Shown here piece by piece: positions 8,695 to 17,435 of a DNA stretch of 17,435 bases. This DNA comes from Ichthyophonus hoferi (Eukaryota > Opisthokonta > Ichthyosporea > Ichthyophonida > Ichthyophonidae), in NCBI GenBank assembly GCA_002751075.1, contig NAOQ01000150.1:120124-137558 (forward strand). The letters run 5' to 3'. A program made the translations under genes and the position numbers. Position 1 is the first letter of the stretch. Each line of letters begins with the position of its first letter. The notes beneath the pieces are model-generated. The model saw only the letters and a program-made list of their open reading frames with translations. It made no database searches and had not been told where the DNA came from.

Positions 8695-11600
8695 TTAAGC
8701 AAACACTCCATCAAGTTCATCAGCATCCAATTCGAAATTCTTGGCCTTCTCCTCATACTCTTGCTGTGCCGCCTTGCGCTGGGTATACTTGGTAGCCTTT
8801 TCAAGTTTGACCCCACGTCTTACCTGTGAGCAATAAGACAATGTTAGGACAGGGATAATTTAACCTTTATACATACATTCCTACAATAAGAAGATTTTTT
8901 ATTAAGAGGTAACACAGTTGATAAAAGGGGGTAAAACCAAATAAACCTAATCAAATAAAGGAATAAATGAATAGGACTTACCTCATTGGGTGATGTGTAT
9001 TCGGGGTTCTCGTATAGAGTAGCACCACTGAAACTACCGTTGAAGATACGAATCAAATTGAGGACAAATCGTGGGCCCACCTCAACAAGAGTAGTTTCCC
9101 TGTTTCTTCCCAGGCCTGTCTCGACAACCTGTTTGTATATATAATATTAATATATTTGCATATAAGTTTAAAGGCATACATAAGTGTGAAAATGTTATCA
9201 CAATATCAATATATGTTATGTCGGGTGGCGTATGCAGTCAAACTAATGACCAAGTTGAAAGTCAAAGTCAAGAGACATATATATGAAAGGTAATACGTAG
9301 CTAACTCACCTGGTAGTTTCTAAACCAGATACGATCTTCTACAATGGAAAATGATAAAACATGATCGAAGAAGGGTTTGCTCTTGGGGTGGTGGTAAGGT
9401 GTGCCAAAAGTCTGTAGAGAGGAGATCCTTCAGTATATACCAATAATACATAAGTTATAGTAGCATAAGTCCTAATCCGCCAATGAATTTCACAGATATA
9501 TATATAGACTGTCAATCATTATACTTCACTATTTCTTAAAATAAAACCCAACGAAATAACACTTTAGAGGAATCTGGGTATGTTGATCATATTCACCAGT
9601 TAACACATTGGAAAGAAAGAAAGAAGTAAAACTCAATTGATTAAATATGACAGGATAATTGTATATCAAGTTTGTAGCTTACTATTAAACCCTATACTAA
9701 GAATAAGATACATTTAGTCTCAGTTTATCTCTATACTATATATAGATATACCTTACTATACCAATGCAGGTGCAAGATGCTCATATTCTTTAATACAATA
9801 TACACCATTCACATAACCCTATCAATCCACTTTGAAGTCGTCCTCATAACTGAACTCCATCTACATACATCCATACACTTGACTAAATACAAACCTGCAT
9901 GAACATTTCCTTGAGCAATGCATGGTGGGGCTGAGCGTCAAAGTTAGCATCGAAGGAAAGAAGGGGACGAGAGCCCTTGAGGTGGTTTCCAGTGAGTTTA
10001 AGTTCATCCATAGTGTGAACTGGAATGATGGAAATGGAAAATCAGCATTGATATTTTTTAAAACGAATGTGTTAGTAGTCTGTATTATTTGGATGTGTAT
10101 GTGATTGCGTGGAAGGCGTTTTTACATGCAAGTATCTATATATAACCACATAGCCTATAAGTTATATGAGATCTGTAAGGAACAATATAATAGTAAGATA
10201 CATATATATTGATAACTCCATCCCCATTAGACACATAACGCAAATTGTGTTCAAATAACAGAAAAGCAATTATGACATCATAAATCTATACACACCAAGG
10301 ATAATTACCATTCTCGATGAGGAACTTGGCACTAGGACCATTAGGAGTTCTGGACAACCACATGTAGGCATCTATAGTAAGGTTAAATATAAGACAAGGA
10401 TAAGAATATACATATTGGAATTACTATAAAACTATTTGTATACCTTAGAAAAAACATTGTCTGTCTGTCATTAAAAATATAGATGCGAGAGGACTGAAGG
10501 CAATGAGACAAACACATCGATGAGAGTCAATAAACCAGGTCTATACATGAAACGAGGAAACAAAAATAAGTTTGCGGAGGAAAATATAAGGATGTATGAT
10601 CAAAATGTACTGGTGATAATCAAGAGAGTTAGCATATTAGCCCTTATTCTATGTTTATAATACGGGTACGACAATGATTAAATATAATATATTGAAAAAG
10701 AATCGAGGAATGCAATGAATGATACTAAAGCAACACCACTTTACACTAGAAAATCAGCACATAACAAGAAAAACGAGCAATAAATAGTATGATGCAATGT
10801 CCATAATAAAGCGTAATTATTCTTATGTACTTTAAACAACCCCTTTACTCAGTCACTCTATAAATAATATATAGCTAATCAATCTAATCAATCAACTTGA
10901 ACCAAGCCTAATCCAATTAAAAATAATAGGTAGATAAATAATTTGTAAATGATTATGATTAAACAAACAAATATATACATACATACCTTTGTGTTTTCTC
11001 ATCTCAAAGAATATACAACTATTGCAGTGTTTAAGCTCGGTGACCTCGTTAACTACATACAGTTGATCTTTACGATCTAGTTTCACATCTGAGATTGATA
11101 AGGCATAGGGGGGTTAAGAGGTGCACGCAAGGAAAATATAACTATATATGGGTGTTTATATGTGCGCTATACTTAGAATTTTACGATTATATTGCTTGCC
11201 ATATATCGGACTGAACCCAATACACGATTTATAGATTACTTAAATACACATAATTACCATCTAATGAAGCATCAAAGTTAACAGATATACAAGATAGACG
11301 TGACTATAAGGGGATAACAGCCTGTCTATATTTCATGCGAGCTTTAATTGTTTTAAAAAATAATGTAGGATTATATATATATTGCTATAGATGTAGCCAA
11401 TGATCCACTCCTAGCTAGTGGTGTAGCTGCCGGACAAGCAGTTTTTAAGTAAATGCAATTAATAATATATACGATATATATATTATATATATATATTAAC
11501 GCATTATTAATAATGTTTCAATATGATTCAATAATAGTATATGTATGTAATTGGTGTGTATTGAACAAATGGATCTGTAGGACAAAATATATCACAGTCG

Positions 11601-13026
11601 TGTCTTTCTGTACGTATATGTATGTGCATTTTCCAGCTCAAAAAAGTAGTCACCTGCTTTGCAGTGAGGCAACAAATCCCTCATATCAGACATAAGGTGT
11701 CTTGTTCTGTAGAAAAAAGAAGAAGAAAAAAAACAAAATATTAGTTCACGTATTATGCCTTAACATAATGCAATGTCACCCATTTCCACCAATATTACAA
11801 ACAATTCTACATCACGAGTGCAAAAGAAAAGCTACGAATCAAGGCATTCTGTATAGGAATAAAACAGTATATAGTTGTACCCCATATGCCAAGGCTTCAA
11901 TAGTTAGTTCAATATTCTTATACAATTATCTTGTTAATACGAAACCAGTCCCTAGTCTATCTAGTCATCCAAGTTGACAGGAACCTATACATGCCGTCCT
12001 TAAAATAATAACAGATCCCCATAAACCCTATAATATTATACAGTATTTTTCTATTGGTCATCTACCTGTTTAAACCAAAGACTTGTATTGTAAAATAAAT
12101 GGATATACATATGACCGCGTGATATATGCAAGGGTATGCAATTGTTCAAATACAGGTTTTTATATTTGTGCGTCAACTATTAAGACGAATATTATGTGTA
12201 GCTACTAACATAAGCATTCTAAACCCCCTGTTTACATCTTGTCATGCTCACCTAAATGTAATGCCCCTGGAGCAGAACACCAAAACTCTCTGCTTGTTGG
12301 TCCATCTCTTAGGAAGTTCCTCATCAGTAGGGGCTGTTGTGGCTGCCACCTCGCTGTAACAAAGATGCATATAGGTTAGGGGATAGATGTGTAAAAGTGT
12401 ACGAATATGTTGAAAATAACAAAAAAAAAATTGTACACATTGTCGTGTGTGCAATTAAGTGATGAGCTAGAGTACTTGTGTCAACTACATATACACATTT
12501 ACATGTATTCTTGTTCATATACACCTTGAAAGGAAATGGCTGAATGGTAAAAAGAACGATTCACTTAAAAAAAAATTAGTGCCATTCTCCGTCAGTGTCA
12601 AAGAAAAAATAGATATATAAGAGCAGGGATAGCAATAGAAAATTTTGATTCACATTGTATATGTCCAAAAAAAATCTATAATGGACTCACCAGATAAACA
12701 TAATAAACATAAAGAACAGTATTTACTCAGTTTCTACGATTAATATAAAGAGGTCACTAAGACCAGCAGTACCCATATAGTGATAATATAAGAGTTTTAA
12801 GTGTATTCCATAATGAAATAGAGAGCTACTAAGGGCCAAATAGAGTACATCCACACTCAAACTATTCACGATATAGATATATAATATGCTACATAATATG
12901 GACACAATCCACGTTAGTAAGTCAATTATTGAAAACTAGAATTTACACCTACGTCTTAGTTTTCTTGGTCAAAACTGAGGCAGTCTCACTGCCAGCTTGT
13001 CTCTTCTTTCCAGCGTTCTTTCCCAT
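8695..13026 (-). CDS. BRX1: BRX1 ribosome biogenesis protein, Brix domain (complete, 9 exons)
   Basis: Exons on the minus strand: 13026-12953, 12353-12252, 11706-11654, 11088-10987, 10371-10309, 10019-9895, 9411-9310, 9128-8982 and 8823-8695. All junctions are GT-AG and phases agree, giving 897 nt and 298 aa plus TAA. Yeast Brx1 is 291 aa and human BRIX1 353 aa. The basic N-terminus (MGKNAGKKRQ) is followed by the Brix domain from about residue 42 (WTNKQRVLVFCSRGI), with RTRHLMSDMRDLLPH, LSRTPNGPSAKFLIEN, GNHLKGSRPLLSFD and EVGPRFVLNLIRIFNGSF, then LYENPEYTSPNE. The acidic coiled tail ends DADELDGVFA. BRX1 acts in the nucleolus in early 60S assembly, binding pre-rRNA with EBP2 (family knowledge). 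About 79% of the gene is intron (introns 158-615 bp). I found no convincing snoRNA in them. The ATG is the only one fitting the family N-terminus. Confidence 0.97.
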
Positions 13027-13118
13027 GTTTACGGTCACTAAATACACAAACCAGTAAACGAACACTATTTTATGACCGTGTGTATGTATGCAAGTCAAAG
13101 TGCATGCAGTACTTGGTA

Positions 13119-13193
13119 CACGTGCACGCGTGCCAAATCTCAGCTTATTAATCTGGTTACGTCACGATTTCTTGCGATTAACAGGTTCACGTG
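13119..13193. promoter_or_regulatory. E-box pair and CRE-like site upstream of BRX1
   Basis: Two CACGTG palindromes lie at 13119-13124 and 13188-13193, about 93 and 162 bp upstream of the BRX1 ATG. Between them are a perfect GCACGCGTGC palindrome (13124-13133) and TTACGTCACG (about 13157-13166), which contains TGACGTAA on the minus strand, an ATF/CREB-type half-palindrome. CACGTG is the target of bHLH factors. Clustering within 80 bp just upstream of a growth-regulated gene suggests a promoter. The binding factors are inferred. Confidence 0.45.
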
Positions 13194-14150
13194 AGCAGAA
13201 TTTACCTAATGATATAGCCGCTAAGATATCCCAATCGGATTAATCTATCCATCTATATTTCTGTCATTGGATGGATCATTATCTATTCCTTCGTTTATTT
13301 TGCAATCTCGACATGTTATGTGGTATCCTTACACTAACAGTTTCTTTGGAATTTTTCAATCAACTATTTTTTCTTTTATATCTTCATCTCTTCATTTTCT
13401 TATTTTTCTTTAAATACTGTTTAGCTAAACGATGAACTAGTGCTACAACACGGTTGAATTCATGAATATCCTGGCTACACAGCCAGGGATCTCACGAGCC
13501 ACAGCAACGCATTGAATAAAATAGGATTCAAAACAACTTTATAAATGAGAAATGATTATATTATATTCTATTATATTACATTGCGTTATAATATACCATC
13601 CTTGTATCATATAGTAGCTAGAGTTGGAACCTTTCAAGCGTAGGACAATGGTTTGCGTCCAGTCGTTCCTCATTAACTTCTTACGCCAAAGTTACTCTAG
13701 GTAGCACATGACTGGAAATATATTTTATTTGCTTATATTCATATATGGTGCACGTTGTGTTACTTTTTAGCCAACAAACCCCTTTATAATATTTTATAGT
13801 ATATTATTCGCACAGATAGTCCAATTATATAGAATTTAATAGCACTAATTTTGTTTCATTACTATTGAATATGTAAATGTACAAATGGTGCTTATGCCAT
13901 GATTAGAGGTATCTTTCTCCATATAAAATCCGTAATATTGGTCCAATATAGGAATTTAGAGTTAGTATATTTATAATTTTATATATCTCGCCGGCAAACC
14001 AAATATTTCAACGCAACATCCTGCACATATATAGGAGGTTTACTGCAATAATTTTATTGTGATCTATGATCTGCGAATCAATCCTCATATGGCGTTTCAA
14101 CAAAAACATTGTCATTAAATATATTAAACTTTTAGATGGCTACTAGGTAA
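13194..14150. other. Intergenic region between SPIN90 3' end and BRX1 promoter
   Basis: AT-rich DNA with a T/C-rich run at about 13340-13412 on the plus strand and the palindrome-rich patch listed separately. The part near 14150 should carry the SPIN90 3' UTR. No further gene is seen. Confidence 0.5.
13419..13503. other. Palindrome-rich structured patch
   Basis: Within 85 bp there are a perfect 12-bp palindrome GTTTAGCTAAAC (13419-13430), a 10-bp palindrome ATTCATGAAT (13458-13467) and a hairpin with arms ATCCTGGCT and AGCCAGGGAT around an ACAC loop (13468-13490). The patch is richer in GC than its flanks. An ACAACA word and a later CCACAGCA word would suit H/ACA-type boxes, but spacing and the first hairpin do not clearly fit, so no RNA gene is called. 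Confidence 0.3.
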
Positions 14151-17100
14151 TCAATTCATCAAGGAAAATATTTCAAGAATTTTGGTAGATAAAATTCTTT
14201 CTTCGATAGAAACAAGTTCGTGGCTTGGGTTGTCGGCCAGGTCAGTCAGTGGAGCATAGAGAGAGTTTTCCAAATAGCGATGTTCAGAATAATCAGTGTT
14301 GAGCAACAGACCATACAGCACACGGAGCCAGTCAATTCGCATCTATGGAAGGTTGCAATATTGTCAAATATGGTATGATATGATATGATAAAATAAGATA
14401 GAAGTTTTGCCAAAGACTATAGACCGATCCAAGGCTATCCTAATTATCTCAGGTTCATTATATTTATTACATTGTAGTTAGAACAATAGTAAGATTAGAG
14501 AATGTGTTGAACTATATACTAATATGAAGGCTCATGAATGTATATGTACATATGGATGGGTTACCACAAAGATTATTTATAGCTAATGTTTGCTTCAATT
14601 GCCATATTGCATTTATAATTTGTATTATTTAAGATTTCTGATAAACATTATTATAATAATTCACTGTACTAGTTAAGGTCATGCCTATAATAAAGCACTT
14701 TATTTCGTATGACTATATGGGGTACATATAATGCACGCAATTGTTTTATATCAATGTAATGTAGGGATGTATATATGTACTGTATTGGTTTATCTGCAAC
14801 ACTATTATTGCACGTAGACGGGGAGGAGGTGAATGAGGGTTTAGTAAAGAAAGGGAAAAAGAAGAAAGTCAAATATTCAAAATGTTAACTCGAGGAAAAA
14901 CAGTAGCAAAACAAAGAGAAATCAAGAATTTGAAAGCACAGAAGATAAAATCAATTATACACTTGTGAGTATAAAACAAATAACCGTATAGCGACATGTA
15001 TTACAGCAAATAGACGGCTAGAAAACATGTCGAGTTCTAATAGAAAACAAGAAATGAATGTATATATATATATATATGACTGTACCTTGTCAAGAGGAGC
15101 CAGATTTTGTAGCTCACGTAGAATGATTTCCAGAAGGACCTTCAAGTCGTTGGTAAAAAATATGGCGGCAGTTCTCTTGCGAGAAAACAAATCCTGTAAC
15201 ATCTTTAACACGGAATTGGGTGACTCTTCACTGTTGTCATTCTCGGTTATAGGGAGTTGTACAGGATCCTCTGTGGGTTTCGTGAGGAAAATAGATTTGG
15301 GAATAGTTGAGTTAGACTAAAGAACAAACAAGAATCAATGTTGGCCTGTCATAATTTTCTCTGAAACTTTTATTTAATGCAGTTATACGCCACCTGGTTC
15401 TACAATTGATATCAGGTCGTGCAGTTATTATTTTACTGTATTGTAGTTATTATCTTATTGTATTGTAGTTATTATCTTACAGTATTGTAGTTATTATCTT
15501 ATTGTATTGTAGTTATTATCTTACTGTATTGTAGTTATTATCTTATTGTATTGTAGTTATTATCTTATTGTATTGTAGTTATTATCTTACTGTATTGTAG
15601 TTATTATCTTATTGCAGTGTAGTTATTATCTTACTGTATTGTAATTGAACATTACATGTGTCAAAATTCTATATTGACAGTAAAACGTAGATTTTTCTGA
15701 CAAATTACTCATTGAACCAGTGCTAAGCCTTGACAGATAGCTAAGTAAGGTAATAGGTAATATGTGTTTGAGAGTTTATCTAATGGCTTGGCCATACATC
15801 TATTAACATGAGTATCATGATACTACTATGCTTATACATTTAAGGAATCAATCACACAGGACTAGGTCGTTAGTGCAATGTTCATAAGGTGAAATTGGAC
15901 CTCAGTTGTAGTCAAAATGCCAAAACCGTAGCAATTGCATTCAGATACTCAAGCATGTATGTGCATGATACTATATCTAATTGACCATTCTAACTATTAA
16001 AATGTTATGCTATACACTTATACACAAACTTTATGCTGCATAATATTCTTGATGGAAAACAATTACATAGAGAAAACAAGGCTCACCAACCCATTGGGAG
16101 TTGTCACACGGAAAAATAACATACCGTTTCTATTGGCTAATATGAGTAATCTCTCGGTGATTGCAGCGTGTGCCACACCATCACTGGCTAAAAACGCATC
16201 CATGGCAATATTATCCATATGACCAATTTCCATTGGGTTGGCCGGGTCAAAGTGGAGGTTGAACGCTAGCTATACATTGGTTAAGAAGAAAGGAGATTAG
16301 GAACTATTGGCTGAATAAATACGAACAATCACAGGAAAGAGAAAGGTAGGTAAATAATAGAATGATTTGGTATCTATGACGACATTCATGACATGCCCCG
16401 GTAAGATTCGATCAAACAATCAAAATATATTTCAATTTTTGTATTAGTATAGGAAGCGAAGTGATAGATATATAGGTGAGCAGAGGAATAGAGAAGGTAG
16501 GGTTAAAAAAAGACATATAATGAAAGCTGTATGTGCAGGCTGGGAGTGCGTTGTAGTGCTATATGGCCACCTCTTGTTTTGAAACAAAGGTTCGTTATTG
16601 GTTCATGCAAATCGGTTGCTATGTAAATAGGTTGCTATGTAACTAGGTAGATTTTTAATTAGGTTGCCATGTAACTGGGTTGTAACGCTATATTGACACC
16701 TTTTCTTTTGAAACAAATGTTCGTTATTGGTTTTTGTAATCTTATTCTGTATATCTTTTTGTTCTGTTAAATACGAACAAACATAGGTATACATACATAC
16801 ATGCATAAGTGTAGTCATACTAAGTCATTTATGTAAATATATATATATAACGCACAATACTACTATTAAACACACTAGATTTCCCGTTTGACAACTTCAA
16901 CGTTTATGCTAAAATTAGCATAAAGAATAGCAACCAATTGAGCAGAATAGATAGCGGGTATTAAAATTATACTGGTCTGACCAAGGAAAACAGCCAGAGA
17001 GAAAAACTAAGGTAAAGCTATGAGTGCAGGGTGCCATTGTATAAAAGACTAACACGGTTTATATGTATATGTGTATGTGTATACCTACGCATACACGTAC

Positions 17101-17303
17101 GTATTCCTATTCGTATATATATATATATATATTAATAAAAATGTATCAAGAAAAAAGGTATAATAATAATGGAAAAACACACATAATTATAATACTTACA
17201 ATTAAAGAGAGAGAGGAATCACTAATTAGCGAGGAAAGAGATGAACCGTCATCCGCCACAAAATATCCAATCAATCTTTGTATTAACTCTTGATTCCAGT
17301 GTG
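14151..17303 (-). CDS. SPIN90/Ldb17 (NCKIPSD) family protein, C-terminal four exons (partial)
   Basis: Exons on the minus strand: 17303-17200, 16269-16087, 15316-15086 and 14342-14151, ending in TGA. Junction phases agree and give 236 residues. The order of conserved blocks matches human SPIN90 as I recall it: LAFNLHFDPANP (human LALNLHLPAADQ), ITERLLILANR, EDPVQLP, NSVLKMLQDLFS, RTAAIFFTNDLKVLLEIILR, LAPLDK, then RIDWLRVLYGLLLNTDYSEH and RYLENSLYAPL. This is the armadillo-like leucine-rich domain (DUF2013) that binds and activates the Arp2/3 complex to nucleate linear actin filaments; yeast Ldb17 acts in endocytosis (family knowledge). The 5' part, including any proline-rich or SH3 region, lies beyond the right edge. 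Introns are 930, 770 and 743 bp and carry repeats but no other gene I can support. A 28-residue insert before EDPVQLP is absent from the human protein. Confidence 0.9.
14369..14390. repeat. TATGA pentanucleotide microsatellite
   Basis: Three to four tandem GATAT/TATGA units lie in the last intron of the SPIN90 gene, about 25 bp upstream of the final exon's acceptor on the minus strand. Confidence 0.7.
15061..15077. repeat. (TA)8 tract next to a SPIN90 5' splice site
   Basis: Alternating TA lies eight bases inside the intron whose donor is GTACAG at 15085-15080 on the minus strand, again placing a dinucleotide tract at the very start of an intron. Confidence 0.75.
15421..15640. repeat. 22-bp x 10 minisatellite in a SPIN90 intron
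   Basis: Ten consecutive 22-bp units of the form GTAGTTATTATCTTA followed by YTGTATT fill 220 bp without gaps. The variable base after TTA (T or C) nearly alternates between units, hinting at a 44-bp higher-order unit. Unit 1 begins GCAG and reads TTTTAC, unit 3 has CAGTATT and unit 9 ends GCAGT. It lies in the 770-bp intron between 15317 and 16086, about 105 bp beyond the acceptor side on the minus strand. Confidence 0.95.
16558..16740. repeat. Degenerate 129-bp-period duplication with internal 13-mers
   Basis: A segment of about 55 bp (16558-16612, with TTTTGAAACAAAGGTTCGTT) recurs at 16687-16740 with roughly 80% identity by eye. Between the copies GGTTGCTATGTAA occurs at 16614 and 16630, and as GGTTGCCATGTAA at 16662. 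It sits in the 930-bp SPIN90 intron. It may be a decaying satellite or part of a short non-autonomous element. Confidence 0.75.
17063..17132. repeat. TATG/TACG and (AT)n simple repeats in a SPIN90 intron
   Basis: Runs of TATGTGTATG-type tetramers pass into CATACACGTACG and then an alternating AT tract (about 17113-17132). The frame over this stretch is low-complexity and not coding. Confidence 0.7.
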
Positions 17304-17363
17304 CTGTAAGGTAGTAAGGTATAAGGTATATAACGGTGAGTAATGAGTTTGCATTACATACTT

Positions 17364-17435
17364 GATGTATATATGTGTGTATGTATGTGCATGGTGTATG
17401 TATGTATGTATATATATATGTATGTATGTATGTAT
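17364..17435. repeat. TATG/TA microsatellite at the right edge
   Basis: Imperfect GTAT tetramers with embedded TA dinucleotides continue to the last base. They lie in the intron upstream of the first visible SPIN90 exon, and the array probably extends beyond the window. Confidence 0.9.

Noticed and set aside
9922-10104. Plus-strand frame over BRX1 exon 6
   Set aside because: Antisense shadow of a conserved BRX1 exon whose phase and protein match are clear.
10020-10308. TATGATGT near 10289 on the minus strand as a C box of an intronic snoRNA in BRX1
   Set aside because: No CTGA D box with terminal stem was found at a suitable distance.
12126-12359. Plus-strand frame over BRX1 exon 2
   Set aside because: Antisense shadow of the WTNKQRVLVFCSRG exon.
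14669-14872. Minus-strand 67-codon frame in the last SPIN90 intron
   Set aside because: It lies between well-supported exons with matching phases and has a homopolymer-rich start (MTFFFFPFF); no domain.
15027-15320. Plus-strand 97-codon frame
   Set aside because: Antisense shadow of the SPIN90 exon 15316-15086, which carries the recognised domain.
1-17435. tRNA, rRNA or CRISPR arrays
   Set aside because: No B-box-like GGTTCRANYCC with a cloverleaf context, no rRNA-like GC-rich block, and no regularly spaced repeat-spacer pattern; the 22-bp array has no spacers.
1-17435. A linked multi-gene system (secondary metabolism, defence or transposon cargo)
   Set aside because: The three genes are an exporter, a ribosome-assembly factor and an actin regulator, with no shared pathway, no shared promoter and no mobile boundary.

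Overview
The window looks like nuclear DNA of an intron-rich, AT-rich eukaryote, most likely an early-diverging fungus with an expanded genome. Three protein-coding genes are supported, all on the minus strand and all cut by GT-AG introns. The fungal reading rests on the BRX1 protein: it is short (298 aa, near the yeast length) and has a C-terminal SPNEVRRG stretch of the kind I remember from fungal BRX1. It also rests on the long N-terminal extension of the ABC transporter. Introns of 150-930 bp full of microsatellites are long for a fungus, so the phylum is left open. The standard code fits (TAA and TGA both act as stops).

Layout from left to right. (1) 1-2639, minus: the 5' part of an ABCB/MDR-type ABC transporter, five exons coding for residues 1-350 (cytosolic N-terminus through about TM4). 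The gene runs off the left edge. Exon 2 is a 135-nt, phase 1-1 cassette that enlarges the first extracellular loop. (2) 2640-8694: about 6 kb with no convincing intact gene. It holds low-complexity AT-rich DNA and several short protein-like stretches that look like gene or transposon relics. (3) 8695-13026, minus: a complete BRX1 gene (60S ribosome-biogenesis Brix protein), nine exons, with every exon boundary and phase resolved. (4) 13027-14150: intergenic, with an E-box/CRE-like cluster just upstream of BRX1 and a small palindrome-rich patch. (5) 14151-17303, minus: the last four exons (236 aa) of a SPIN90/Ldb17 (NCKIPSD) homologue, an Arp2/3 regulator. Its introns carry a 22-bp x 10 minisatellite and a degenerate 129-bp duplication, and the window ends in a TATG/TA microsatellite.

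The three genes are housekeeping or transport functions with no obvious pathway link, so this is an ordinary gene neighbourhood rather than an operon or island. The best second looks are the ABC transporter cassette exon, a strong internal alternative 5' splice site in the SPIN90 gene that would give an immediate stop, the structured and repetitive intron elements, and an unidentified 92-codon reading frame at 8105-8383. I see no evidence for an undescribed multi-gene system. All splice models were made by eye.
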